Shown here one piece after another: positions 26,101 through 37,379 of a stretch of DNA of 64,000 nt. The DNA lies in contig OX485804.1 of assembly GCA_950295325.1 (NCBI GenBank), forward strand, positions 33,604,001 to 33,668,000. The letters run 5' to 3'. The DNA is from Polytrichum commune (Eukaryota > Streptophyta > Polytrichopsida > Polytrichales > Polytrichaceae). Every line of letters starts with the position of its first letter. Position 1 is the stretch's first letter. A program made the translations under genes and the position numbers. The notes below the pieces were generated by a model. It ran no database searches and was not told where the DNA came from. It saw only the letters and a program-made list of their open reading frames with translations.

Positions 26101-26194
26101 GGTTTATAACCAAGATGCGTTTGCCTTTGATTGGCTCCACCCACTCCCCATCAATGAAAAGCCCTCGCCTCGGCACCTCAGAATCCAGCCCCAT
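17125..26194 (-). CDS. ALDH10: Betaine/aminoaldehyde dehydrogenase (ALDH10), 15 exons, C-terminal SKL
   Basis: NAD-dependent oxidation of aminoaldehydes, possibly betaine aldehyde to glycine betaine. Exons in coding order: 26194-26080, 25003-24861, 24176-24096, 23905-23757, 23518-23426, 22576-22453, 22129-22064, 21822-21756, 21445-21369, 20792-20679, 20552-20475, 19345-19194, 18833-18773, 18074-17968, 17215-17125 (TGA). Every intron is GT-AG and phases agree: 1518 bases, 505 aa, the usual family length; fifteen exons is also the common plant structure. Landmarks: [10 protein letters not shown] (N-terminus), [15 protein letters not shown], catalytic Glu262 in SLELGGKSP, catalytic Cys296 in [13 protein letters not shown] (codon 21398-21396), and [19 protein letters not shown]. 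Tyr165, Trp172, Trp290 and Trp461 match the aromatic box of spinach BADH. Val446 occupies the position (441 in spinach) that governs betaine aldehyde use. The C-terminal SKL is a type 1 peroxisomal signal. The start is the first ATG before the conserved region; an acceptor at 26250/26251 suggests a leader intron. Confidence 0.95.
19406..19761. mobile_element. Foldback MITE with 93-bp perfect inverted arms
   Basis: Lies in intron 11 of the dehydrogenase gene. Bases 19406-19498 and 19669-19761 are exact reverse complements as far as I can read (93 of 93), beginning acattacccaacccaatac, with a 170-bp centre. Flanking dinucleotides are TA on both sides (19404-19405 and 19762-19763), which fits a TA target duplication as in Stowaway/mariner-type MITEs. 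The arms are GC-rich and contain a tandem 'gatgcggctcc' pair, unlike the AT-rich intron. Centre has no coding capacity. Perfect arms suggest a recent insertion or arm homogenisation. Confidence 0.8.
20582..20602 (+). repeat. Interstitial telomere-like repeat (TTTAGGG)n
   Basis: About three units of the plant telomere heptamer inside intron 10 of the dehydrogenase gene. On the gene's own strand it reads as a telo-box (AAACCCTAA). A short telo-box is common near plant promoters; in an intron it may be chance or a remnant of break repair. Confidence 0.7.
20930..21215 (+). repeat. Dispersed repeat copy in ALDH10 intron 9
   Basis: Shares 'agagattgaactacgtgctc' and 'accattctaggct' with the 62025-62345 copy and the same order of landmarks as 25715-26015. 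It sits between the catalytic-cysteine exon and exon 10. No open frame. Confidence 0.55.
23060..23400 (-). repeat. Dispersed repeat copy in ALDH10 intron 5 (reverse)
   Basis: Reverse-orientation copy of the same family: 'ctagaatggttatcatattt', 'gagcacgcaatccagtctc' and 'actcaagtataggtgtc' occur in the inverse order of the forward copies. Confidence 0.55.
24449..24797. mobile_element. MITE copy in ALDH10 intron 2
   Basis: About 350 bp. The inner arm 'ttttgcatacaacacc' begins at 24479 and the inverse 'tgtgtgcaaaac' lies at about 24717-24728. A second inner hairpin lies around the 'ggttcattgattgagggtc' core. Same family as 12140-12489 and 26369-26716. Confidence 0.6.
25380..25700. repeat. Dispersed repeat in ALDH10 intron 1, related to 32800-33030
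   Basis: Blocks such as 'ctggtctaacacgaacctgg', 'gagagcccagt' and 'cttcacacta..acacttga' recur in the same order at 32840-33010, inside the long-inverted-repeat element. This is an unnamed non-coding repeat family. Confidence 0.5.
25715..26015 (+). repeat. Dispersed repeat copy in ALDH10 intron 1
   Basis: Starts near 'gacacctatatttgagtg' and runs to 'caagagaagtgggc'. It is one of the best preserved forward copies and aligns over most of its length with 62025-62345 and, more poorly, 3300-3590. No coding capacity and no clear terminal repeats. Confidence 0.6.
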
Positions 26195-26368
26195 TTTGAT
26201 CTCTGCGTAGACAAAGCTTTTACCCAAATTGTGACCAGAGTACAAGGCCCTGCACAACCATCAGTGCAAAGGTAATCACAGTCAGATGTGAGCAGATAAT
26301 GACATAAAGATTTTCATCAATAACTAAGCACCAGAACCACTCCCCTTACCCTTTCATTGAATTTATAG

Positions 26369-26716
26369 TAGAGTTATCCTCTAACCCAACAAGACTTTTG
26401 ATCAGGTGATGGCTGTTTTGCATACCAAACCTTCCATGTTTGGTATGTTTTTGTTGCATGCTTGGAGGTAGTGTGGAGGTTTCAACAAAGAACATTCTAA
26501 ATCAGTTCATTGAGTATCAAACTCATTTTAGCATGCCAAATGAACCTGAATGAACCTCAGGATATAAGTTATTCTTCATGCAAATTCAAACATTTTCTCC
26601 CTGCATACACCAGAAGTAGAAAAGGATTATTGATATTGTATGCAATACAACCAATGGAAAACCATAGGGGACCAGCTCCCGATGAAAATTTCCCATTGAG
26701 TTTAAGGATTACTCTA
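26369..26716. mobile_element. MITE copy upstream of ALDH10 start
   Basis: The clearest copy of the 'ttttgcata' family: left end 'agagttatcctctaaccca' and right end 'gagtttaaggattactct' are imperfect inverted repeats about 348 bp apart. It lies just 5' of the ALDH10 start codon, probably in the leader intron or promoter. Confidence 0.6.
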
Positions 26717-28600
26717 TTGAACGTGATTTCTTGCCAGACAATTGACATTGATGCTGCAGTTGCTAAAACGGAGTGATGGAGTTGCCCAGAGTTCCATTTC
26801 AAGAATTCTAAGCTTGATGAGGTTCCCATATATTTTATTCATGAGAGTAAAACCCATCTTACCTGATTGATTTTGATATGGAAACCCGACCCATTCCACA
26901 GGAGCTAAACCTCACAGGTACTTGAAAGGAAGCCATGAGTCCATACCTCTCCACCATCTACACGATTTTTACTTGCATTGAGTAATTTTAAGCTACCATC
27001 AACATTCCACATTGAAAGCCACATTGCGAAGTCTCTCATCAGGAATCTTAATCCACAGCTGCTTATTGACTCAATTGTTTTCTAATCACATGACTTTGCA
27101 TCACAACTAATAAGCACTGAGCTACAAATGATCACATTCCTGGAAATCAATCATGTGCAGAAGCATTTGAAAACAAGACCCCAATTCTGGCATGGACAAT
27201 GACAGGTTGCTTGCAGAGCAGGATAATTTAAACTTTCAGCCTATCCATGTTTGACCTAATTGTGATTTTTGCTCATACATCCATGGCTCTCCCTTCACTG
27301 TTAAAAATCAATAATACTCCATTGAAAGCCTTGAACCTTATTCGAGCTCTAACTGCCCGATTGGCATGATGGGATCGCGCATTGCAAGAATTATGATTTT
27401 GATAGATTTGGAGATTCAAGTATTGCAAACTCACATGAATCTCAAAACCTTCAGCACTCCAATCTCAAATACTTTGTTAAATGTCATCCATAACCTTCAA
27501 CACTTAGGACCACTGAATCCTCCCGAAAGTTGAAAATTATGGATGACATCAGAATAACAGAATGCTTCAAATTACGCCAAGATTCCATAGATTCCCAAGA
27601 TCTCAAACCAACTCAACCATTAACAAATAGCGAAACAGCATTCATAATCCTAAACCTTTCCAGTGCACCCACACTTTCGGTCCTCCCAAATTCAATACCC
27701 ACCGACCAAATTTTGATGTGCAATCTTTGCTTACACAGGCAGATTCGATGTCGGCAACTTACAATTTGCAAAACCTAGCTCCAAATTCACCATCGCTCTA
27801 AAACCTCACATCCAAATCCTCAAACGTCAATAACCCACTGCCACAGCCTAACCCTCTATACGTACCCACAAATCTTCGATCTCTCAATCCGTTATGGATG
27901 ATATCAGAAAACCAGGATGCTTCAAATAACGCCAAGACTTTTCAGAGATGCGAACCTCTCAAACCGGCTTGAAACCCCATACAAGCGAAACAACATTCAT
28001 AATCTTAAACCTTGTCCAATGCGTCCACATTTCCACCTCCCCAAATTCCAACACACACCGACCAAATTTTCATGTACAATTTTTCCTTACACATGAGGAT
28101 CAGATGGTACCCCTAAAACTATAAATCTCCAAAACCTAGTTCTAAATCCGCCGTAGCTCTAAAACCTCACATCCAAACCCTAAAACATGAAAAATGCCTA
28201 CCGCCATCGCCCAACCCTCTGGGCTATCCACAAATCTGCGACCTCGCAATCCGTGAAGTGATTGGCGAATTTCAATTAAATTTCTCAGATCTCCTTGAGT
28301 GAAATAAACCATGAGTGACAACTAATAGTCGAAATCTCATCGAATCCAAATTCCAAGTTCCTCAGAAAACCTCTCTCACTTTCTTACCTTGTGCATATTT
28401 GAAAAACACCTTCTCTTTGTGAATCGTTACAACTTCTCTCCAACAACCCTTATGATTTGAAGTATGTCCTCTTCTTCTCCTTCTTCTCCTTCTTCTTGTG
28501 TATCAATCATGTGCTTTTTGTCACATGAAAAATGCACGACGGTGAGATTGACCCAGAATGTACAGAACGGGTACATTGTAGGGTTCCAAAGTTGTGGCCT
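26717..28600 (-). promoter_or_regulatory. Upstream region of ALDH10 with unseen first exon or promoter
   Basis: This interval precedes the dehydrogenase gene on its strand and shows no protein-coding signal of its own. If the acceptor at 26250/26251 is used, a non-coding first exon and the promoter should lie here. The notable structure is the tandem duplication at 27537-28253. A (CTT)n-like tract lies at about 28469-28498. Confidence 0.3.
27537..28253. repeat. Tandem duplication, two ~355-bp units
   Basis: Unit A starts 'ttatggatgacatcagaata' at 27537 and unit B 'ttatggatgatatcagaaaa' at 27892. Later landmarks recur in the same order: 'caaaccaactc/caaaccggctt', 'caccgaccaaatttt' and 'ctctaaaacctcacatcc', with 'caatccg' at the end of both. 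Divergence is roughly 15-20 percent by eye, so the duplication is not recent. Confidence 0.85.
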
Positions 28601-28650
28601 AGGCTTTAGACAGGCTTTAGACAGGCTTTAGACAGGCTTTAGGCTTTAGA
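28600..28650 (+). repeat. Short tandem repeat, 'acaggctttag' units
   Basis: Four to five units of an 11-base motif ('acaggctttag') with one shortened unit, followed by related 'gtgtataaatact' repeats up to about 28710. Confidence 0.85.
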
Positions 28651-31244
28651 CAGGACGCAGTGTATAAATACTGTGTACGGTGTATAAATACTGGATGTTG
28701 AGTATAAAATACTTTATACGATGGCGTATGAGCCGCGATTGGTCGGATTGGTGAGGTCCATTTTGAGGAGTTATGTGTAAAGTCAAGTGTGGGATCCAAC
28801 ATTTGGTGGGTTGAAATTGTACCCTTTAAGTCATCCAAGTTTCCTTGAGGTTAGATTTTAAAATATCCAAGGATCAATGTTGCGCTATAAAAATATTGGT
28901 TTTCTAGGTTGTCATAGTATTGATGGGTGGGATCAAGCTAGCCTTGGATAGTTGGTATGGTTTTAGGATGATGTTTGTTGGCTTTGTCTAGAGGACAGAG
29001 ACTATGCATTGATTTCTATGTTTCAAGAGCAAATTTCCTAACCACTTTGCGTTCACACTTGGATGTTACTTGTTCCTGATATTTTTGGTCCACTTTTTTT
29101 AGCGTGGATGGTGAAAGCTTGCATACCTTGGACAATTAATCAACTAATTCAACTATTAGTTAACTAGTTGCCTTTCGTAACTATAGTTGTTCGCGATTTG
29201 ACCTGCCAGAGAATGTAGTTAATTATAGTTGCTCTAAAATCTAGTTAAGTATAGTTGTTCCCTAACATGTATTGAAAACATTTGATTCATTATGATTGGT
29301 TATAGGTAAAGTAAATAGCCATGAACTGGAATGAGCAAAGTATACAGCTATAATTGTAGTCTTTCATAAGGAAGGATAGAGCCTCACGGTTCTACCGTTT
29401 TCTTGTTTTTAAGATTTTAAAGTTTTTTGGGGGATTGAAAGAGGAGGTCCAATGAGTTTCACGTAGCTTCCAAATTGAGGTTATGAGTTCTGAAAAGGAA
29501 ATTTTCTCAAAGATGGACCAAACTCCAAGCTTTTGTCCTTTTCGGACGGATTTTATGGATAGCTACAAACTCCTTACACGCAAGGTGAGGTTCATTTAGG
29601 ATGAATATACAAGAAACAAAGTTGGGGTCCAAAACACTATTGTATGGACCTTACTTTTGGACTCAAGATTGGACCCAAGCTTGAAGTTTGGCCTCTCAAA
29701 GTGGGTGGAGTGGTTTCCTGAGTTGGGACCATCAAGATTTGGCAAGAATGTGGTGCCACATTATTGGTAGCCCAAGGGGTGGTTTCTTCAACCAGTGTCA
29801 AACAAATAATTCATTCTCAAGATTCCATTACAACAAATGAGAAATTCGACCAAATTCTCATGTTTTCTATACAAAAATGAGGATTTTGGACAAAGTGTTC
29901 ATTAAAGTGTGACTTACTATTTGGATTTACATGGTGCTATATCATTTTATTGATGAAATAAAATTTTACCAAGTAAAGTTGTCAATGTTTTATAATGTCC
30001 AAACTATCAATTTAACATTTGTTGGTAAAAGATGAGATGTACAATAAATATATATAGCATTGCGTAATTCCACATAGTAAGCTTTTCCTAAATATCATAT
30101 TCAGTGTAGTTATAGAGAGATATGAATTTGTGGCCTCTACGTAGACTTACTCATCGCAAAGGTGAAAACGTAATGATTTATCTCGCTTGAAATTATCCAG
30201 AAGTGAGAAATTATCTCACTCAATATTATGTAGTAGTGCGGAATTATCTCGCTCGAGATTTTCTAATAGTACGAAATCATAAAGGTGTGTGAAATTACCG
30301 ATTGCAGCAGCGAACGAGCGAGTGGCAGGACCAATGCGACCAGTCGCTGCCACTGCTATAAAGTTATTAAAAAGCTCAACCTTGCTAGTGAGAATCGATG
30401 ATTGGGGTGGGTTGGCACAATTATAACGCCTAATGGTGCACACCCGAGTATATAACCCACCCCCACACTCGGGGATTGGTGGCACTCAAGTAAAGTCATC
30501 TGGTAACAAAAATCGGATGAGTCCATCAAGAAGCTTGGATGGAGCTTACTTTGGTGAAACGCCTCCAAGTGGGCATATAAAACTTATTTTCTCTGTCATA
30601 GCTATTATGAATTACTAGATATATTGTAAATATCAATTAGTTGGCAAGGGGCAATGATGTGGCCTTGGATGCTCTAAGCTTATTTTCTAACCTCTCATGA
30701 GTTGTTTTCAAGGCATGATGTAGCTTTGAATTTCACATGGTTATTTTGAAAAATATCGCAAGATATCAACGTGTGCGATATATAATTATGACGTGTTGTC
30801 ATAGATATATATATTTTTGCACGGGTGTGATTGCTCAAACATTTGCAATATGTCAAAATAATATATATCACCTTACGGTAAATTGGTGAACTCAAAAAAT
30901 CAATTCAATATTTTTATTATCATATAATGACATTACTTGAAAATAATTAATATACACAACATGATTTTAAAGATGATACAATATGTGATGAGGATAAAAT
31001 ATTGCAATAATTCAGATAGGCTATAGTCAGAAACTTATGATTTTCTGAGTATACCCCATCCATAACGTTGTCCCACAAGTCTAATTCCAAATAACATACC
31101 ATTTATTATACCTTATATTATATTACTTAAAAAATAAGATTGATTTTTATATAATTTTTGTTATATGTTTTATATTCTATCTTCCTTATTTCATTTTGGT
31201 CATTTTATAAACACTTGCACTAATCTATCATTAGACTGACAATG
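28651..31244. other. AT-rich gene-less region
   Basis: No recognisable gene. The only clear structure is the 29910-30373 block, repeated at 59897-60298. Short open frames lack family motifs and have AT-rich composition typical of non-coding DNA. Confidence 0.5.
29910..30373 (+). repeat. Direct repeat, partner at 59897-60298
   Basis: About 400-460 bp aligned end to end with 59897-60298 in the same orientation, e.g. 'accaagtaaagttgt', 'ataatgtccaaactatcaat' and 'gccactgctataaagttaat' endings. Within it a 'gaaatta(tc)tcgctcgagat'-like motif recurs two to three times. Unclassified dispersed element. Confidence 0.8.
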
Positions 31245-31640
31245 ATCATTTTAAGTGGTAAGTCACAAAATCATAACCTCAATGTTAATGAGGATTTTGT
31301 AATGTTTTTGACCTCCAAGTTAATCACGTACTTCATTGACGGTTTCACTTCCGGAATGAAATCCCAATCAATTGCTTATTTACTAAGTGGAAGTGCACAT
31401 ATATATATGTATGTATGTATGTATATAATGGATTTTAGACCTTGAAGGTGAAGTGCATTCAATATGGGATTTGTAGTCAAGCGGCCTTCCAGAATGCAAG
31501 GGCAATGTTTTTTTCAAAGTTGGGCAAGGCGGACAACAATTTTCAGTCGGGTTTAGTAAAATTTCTCTAGAGGGTTGCCCCAACACGGATTTGATACCTC
31601 CGACAGTTCGTGAGGGGGTATTTAACGTCCGCCTTGTATT
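31245..31640 (+). repeat. Direct repeat, partner at 36022-36385
   Basis: Aligns with 36022-36385 in the same orientation: 'taatgaggattttgtaat', 'aattgcttatttact', 'atatgggatttgt' and 'acttaacgtcc/atttaacgtcc'. The two copies bracket the long-inverted-repeat element. They could be the remains of long terminal repeats of one element or two independent insertions; no primer-binding site or gag-pol sequence was seen between them. Confidence 0.7.
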
Positions 31641-31812
31641 GTTGCCTAAAGTATTGGATTAGACTAGGATTTTTAAAACTACTAAAACTTGGTATTTTTA
31701 AGACCCTTGAGACAAGAAGCCGATGGCGTATGCAAATGTCTCGAGTGGTTCATCTCAGCAGAGAATGTGCATGAAACTCTGAAACGATGTTTGGCAAGGC
31801 CGCCCACCCATG

Positions 31813-34634
31813 TCACTGGGGTGCTCCATGGCCCCAAGCGCATACTAAATTTGGGCCTTGGGAGCGCCCCGGGCCCATCGACGGCCCCCATTCCACGCGG
31901 GCAGCTACCCCCTGCTAGGGGGCATGCAAGGCAATGCAGGGCAAGGCAAGGCTTGGGCCCATGGAGGAGGAAAGGGGAGTCTGGGCCACTTGCGCCACTT
32001 CACACATGAGGCTAAGAGCCCGGACTTGGACACTTTCACACTTGGACTATTTTAAAATATTGTTCTCCCTCTTTAGTATGATGTATTTAGGAAACACAAA
32101 AAAAATTATATTATCGAGGTGTTGTCTTCTCATTAATATGACAAATGGCATAAAGTTGTCGTATTATCGAGGGAATACAAAAACATAAGTAACTTAAACA
32201 TATATCAATGGGGTTACGCAATATAGATGGTATGACTTCTAACTTATAACTCCAAACAAACACAAATGTTCTCAATACCTCTTGAAATAGAAGTCCAAAG
32301 ATCTATGGTGTTGCCTACCCAAGTTAGCAACTGTCATCTTATCTAAATTCCCTACTAACCTTTGAAAACTAATAATTTCACTAACACCAAAATATCAATA
32401 TTTCTTTAATAAGAAACTAAACAACAATGATGCATGACGTTTAGCATCAATATACTAGTGATACTATATCACCCATGTAAAAGGTAACATACTAGGCAAG
32501 AGGCCACTCCAACCCTAATCATGTCCATTCTACACTAGTAACTTAATTATCATTAAGTTCTCAATGATAAGTGAAGTTTCCAAGTAGTTTTCAAGTAGTT
32601 CCCAAATGAAAATGGATGTATTTTAGATGTACATAACATAGATGAAAGGAATTTTAGCATTACCTACCTCTTTGATATGACAAAACGGAGATTCTAAATT
32701 TCACATTATCGAGTGTCATAGTCATATAAAAGAGGGAGTTTTGAACTAAAAAATTTGGTTGCACAAAAATGTGAAATAATATCAAGGGTGTTGTATAAAT
32801 GAGTGTTGTATAACCGGGTTAGATTAAACCACCTCTTGGAGGTAGGTCTAACACAAAACCGGGAGACCATGGCACTCCAAAATCTCACAACCATTGATTT
32901 ATTTGATTTTATCATGTGTGAGGACCCGCATGGATAGAAATTCATTGAAATAGCATTTGGTTGAGAGCCCAGTCATATATGGCTTCACACTACACTTGAG
33001 GATCCATGACCACACTACATGATTTTGGAGGTGTCTTGGGTCGGCCTTTGTACACTTTCTTTTGGACTCTCACAATTTCATGGTCACGGCATTTGCCTCG
33101 TGTGTGAAGTGATCCTAAATGCAACCTACAATTAGAAAAGATGATAGGAGGGGCTTATGAGGGGATTTAACGATCAATTCACAAATGAATTAGACCGTCA
33201 ACTTAAATAGCTTTTAGGATAGGCAAACCACATACCACTCAAATACAGCCTATAGGTGTCCCAATACCAAATAAGGATTCTCTACATTAGATGTAAGCAA
33301 TTGCAACCCTGGACTTACACAACTACCCCTTGCAATTTGAATAATGCAAGGAATTCAATTACACAAGGATATTAAATGATATTAAATAAGTGAATTACAT
33401 TCATGCTTCAAGGTCAAGAAAATCTAATATATTCATCAAGTAAGGTTAACCCAAATATGAATTCGCCATTGTGTTCAATTAGAAGCATATATTGTTTATT
33501 GAAGAAGATGGATTTGTAAACAATTTAGATGATGTGGGAGAAAACAAAGCCCTAAATTCAATCCGCTATCTCCAACCATGGATGATATTGGTGTATGAGA
33601 TGATGGTTTTGATATAGTACAAGTGCAAAAATAAAAAATTAAGGATCTTCCTCAAATCCAAGTTCGATTGGCAGAGCAAAATGATCTATATGTTGAGTTG
33701 GGTCAAGATTTCTTCACAACATACAAGATGAAAACTATAGATTTACAATATATAGATTACGCAATCAAGAGGTTGAATGCCCTAAAAAACGAACTCCAAT
33801 TTGTCTTAATCCCTCAACCAATTTATGGAGGTATCTCTTTACCTCATGCTGGTAGTAATATCGCTTCAATTCAAGCCAATGTGTCAAGGATCACATTTGG
33901 GCATAAGAGGCCATTGAATCCTAAGAATAAGGATGTAGTTGGTTCGAGTGGGGACACGAACCCGTCACAAACATCAGGTACTTATACCACACTATGATTA
34001 TTGAAATTACTATCAAATAAATTGGTATGGTTAGTTAATAACATAATTTTATTGTTTCCATGGCCCATATATAGTATCACCGGCATATTGATGCTAAACG
34101 TCATGCATCATTGTTGTCTAGTTTCTAATTAAAGAACTCTACATATTTTGGTGTTAGTGAAATTTGTAGTTTTCAAAAGTTAGTAGGGAATTTAGATAAG
34201 ATGACAATTACTAATTTGGGTAGGCAACACCATAGATCTTTGGACTCCTATTTCAAGAGTTCTTGAGAACATTTGTATTTGTTTGGAGTTATAAGTTATA
34301 AGTCATACCATCTATGTTGCTTAACCTCGTTGATATATGTTTAAGCACATATTACTTATGTTTTCGTATTCCCTTGATAATACGACAACTTTATGCCATT
34401 TGTCATATTAATGAGAAGACGGCACTTCGATAATACAATTTTTTTTATGTTTCCTAAATGCATCATACTAAAGAGGGAGATTATTATTTTAAAATAGTCC
34501 AAGTGTGAAAGTGTCCAAGTCTAGGCTCTCAACATTGTGTGTGAAGTGGCCCAAGTGGCCCAGACTCCCCCTCCCTCCTCCGTCAGCCCGGGACCTGCCC
34601 TGCCTACGGTCTGGCAGAGGGAGCGCCCCAGTAG
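31813..34634. mobile_element. Long-TIR DNA transposon, probably MULE-like, internally deleted
   Basis: Two arms of about 500-650 bp are reverse complements of each other (about 31813-32469 and 34069-34634). The inner ends pair as 'gatactatat' (32460-32469) with its inverse at 34069-34078. The outer parts are GC-rich and start near 'cactggggtgctcc'. A third, single arm of the same family lies at 52141-52535. Arms of this length are characteristic of Mutator-like elements. The outer right arm is shortened, and I could not identify a matching 9-bp target duplication. The interior holds other repeats and one open frame. Confidence 0.65.
33668..33997 (+). pseudogene. Open frame inside long-TIR element, possible transposase C-terminal remnant
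   Basis: A 109-residue open frame, the longest within the element, immediately inside the right arm. It contains a hydrophilic segment with SLPHAGSN and ITFGHKRPLNPK, a basic, proline-containing tail such as follows the SWIM region in some plant MULE/FAR1-like proteins. That resemblance is weak and from memory. It could equally be a captured host fragment or chance. No upstream transposase core is visible, so the element looks non-autonomous. Confidence 0.3.
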
Positions 34635-36021
34635 GGGTTGTCACACCTCCTTGGAGAATGGAGAATGGAGAATGAGGAAAAAGACGAGCCAACATGATAA
34701 CTTCTTCATGGAGAAAGGTGTGACACCCCTTTGTGGAGAATGAGAATTACCATTGTTGCCCGCATGTGGTAAGAATTTGTGCTCTATTCACACGCTCGGG
34801 TTTGAAGTCCAATCAACTAAGAGTGGCTTTATACACGGCCTGGGGCCGGCCGGAGCACCGGCCCGATTAAACCCTCAATCCAACCCCACTTTATGAACTT
34901 TTTTGGGGCCTAACCTTGTCACATGTAAAGTAGTGAGGCCCGATTCTTGGGCCCGATGGTCTTGAGGGTTCAGTTTCATAGAACTTTCCGTGGTCAATGC
35001 CCGGTGTTCTCGACATTTAAGTTTCATGACACTTAATACTATGGGGGATGACATCTATAGGGTTGTGGTTAGCGAATCGAAATTGGGTCCCACTAGATTG
35101 AATTGGGGCCTTTGAATCTATTCTAGTGTCAAAACGTTCTTATAAATTTATCTACCATGTTCAATGGATTGACCGATGGGTGTGGTTTAAAAGGCACACC
35201 ATATTCTTGATTAATGGCTTAAATGTTTCATTTTTGTCTTAAGTGCATAATTAGCACCTTAATTGTTGTGTTATTAGCCTAATGCTATCATATTTACATT
35301 AATTGTTATCTTGTTAGACTAATCCAAAGCCTAAGATCATAGGCTTGATTAAATGCTTAAATGTTTCATTTCTATCTTAAGTGTGTGATTAGCATCCTAA
35401 TTGTTGTGTTTTTAGCCTAATTCTACCATATTTGTGCTAATTATTGTGTTAGTGGACTAACCCATTGAATAATGCACGCCAAATTCTTGATTGACAACTT
35501 AAAATGTTTCATTTTTATCTTAAATGTATGATTAGCGTCTTAATTATTGTGTTATTACCCTATTGCTAACATACTTATACTAATTGTTGCCTTATTAGAC
35601 CAACCCATAGCCTAAGCCATACCATATGCTTGATTAAATACTTCAAAGTTTCATTTTTATCTTAAGTGTATGATTAGCACCCTAATTGTTATATTATTAA
35701 CCCTAATTAATTATAAAATGTACTTACTAGAATTAATCATGATTTAAATGGAATAAACTCCAGTAAATATAATTTATGATTAATTAGGCTTAATTAATTT
35801 GGTAAGCATATTTTATGATTTAATTGGGCTTAATTAGGATTAATTAGAATATATTAGACTTAGTTGCATTCAATCTTACTTAACTAGTTTAAATGCATAT
35901 GAAAACTTTGTGATAGTAGAAGGTATTAACTATATTATATATAATGTATTAACATATATATTAAATTATTATTTAAAAATAAAATTTAGTTTCATTTTAG
36001 AATGACAAAGTCCCTTTGAAT
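34635..36021. other. AT-rich gene-less region with diverged internal repeats
   Basis: No gene seen. From about 35210 to 35720 a unit of roughly 130-160 bases recurs three to four times ('cttaa..tgtttcatttttgtcttaa..gcataattagcacc' type), with strong divergence. Confidence 0.5.
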
Positions 36022-36385
36022 TGTAAGTGACAAAAATTGTAACCTCAGTGCTAATGAGGATTTTGTAATATTTTTGACTTCCAAGTTAATTACATGCTTT
36101 ATTGGGAGTTTCACTTTGAAAATGAAATCTAGTCAATTGCTTATTTACTCAATGGAAGTGAACATATATATTGGATTTGAGACCTTGAAAATGAAGTGCA
36201 CTAAATATGGGATTTGTGGACAAGTAGCCTTCAAAAATGCAAGTACAATAGTTTTTTCGAAATCGGGCGGGCGGGCAACAGTTTTCGGTCGGGTGCAGAA
36301 AAAATGTCGGGGGGCTACCCCTGACAGAATATCCCCCCCCCCCCCGAAAAGTTTGTGGGGGGGGTACTTAACGTCCTCCCCATGG
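36022..36385 (+). repeat. Direct repeat, partner at 31245-31640
   Basis: Second member of the pair. It contains a run of 14 C and a run of 9 G at about 36331-36366, giving a G/C-rich island in AT-rich DNA. Confidence 0.7.
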
Positions 36386-36904
36386 AGGATGAGGTCCCAA
36401 AAGTATAAATTTTAAGGCTTAATAAATGCACTGACATGGTCCAAAGGGTTTTGCGGTGAGAGAGGCAAGAGAGGTGGTCTCGTCACAGTCCGGGGAGTTT
36501 TATACAAAAATCGGTACATTTCCGATCTTTTATAAAGACATTAGGATTTTTATGTTTTTGCTTGGAAGCTACCTAAATCCAATTTTTATTCTCGGTTAAA
36601 AACTAATATTTAACTTTACCATTCTGTAATTTTCCGACTTTCTCAATTTCATTTCGGTATGTTTCCGAAGATTTGTATTATATATCGGATTTTTTTTTTT
36701 AAATATTGTAAAAAAATTTGGTGTTATGCTTTTAAAGGGGTGAATTTGTGTTGATAGAAAATCCAAGTATCCTTGGAAGGATTTGAACCTTGCCAAGCCC
36801 CCACCAACTTGGGACCAAGGATTTAGCCTTTAAAAATATATATAAATCCAAAAAGGGTTCATACATTATTTAGAGGCTAGTTAGTACAACAATACATGCA
36901 ACTT

Positions 36905-37117
36905 TTAAACATCCGTATCCTCATAATTAGAAAACATTGTTGAACTTACTGAACAAGATGCATCACTTGCAGAAGACACAAAACGTGAAGGATTAGCATA
37001 TAAAAACCGGTATTTGGTTCCAGGTTTCCACAAAGGAATTGCCTCTTCAATAATATTATCAAAATTTTCATTTGGTCCCTCTAAAGCAATTCTAAGCATA
37101 GCTTCCAAATTTTTACT
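36905..37117 (-). pseudogene. hAT transposase C-terminal remnant
   Basis: The reverse strand encodes NLEAMLRIALEGP followed by an acidic IIEEAIPLWK segment. The NLEAMLRI..EGP pattern resembles the end of the hAT dimerisation domain of plant hAT transposases and hAT-derived proteins. A stop codon interrupts the frame just upstream (around 37126) and no catalytic core is visible nearby, so only a fragment remains. Recognition is from motif memory without a search. Confidence 0.4.
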
Positions 37118-37379
37118 CCCAAGTTTGTTTCACATTTGTGTTTTTATTAAATTTTGGACACTAAATCCTAAACCCTAGACCCCAAATTTCATCCCACGCT
37201 TTGTACTTCATGGCGCCATGCACAAAACTGCAGTGTGATGTCAATGTGAAGTCTTAGAATCGCTATGAGAGATCCAGGAGATTCAAGAATTGTTGTGAGA
37301 AATTCAAGAGATCCAAGAGACGAGCATTGGTTCTGCACAAGTTTGTTTCCTACTCTTCAAGACTTATCTACAAGATTTC

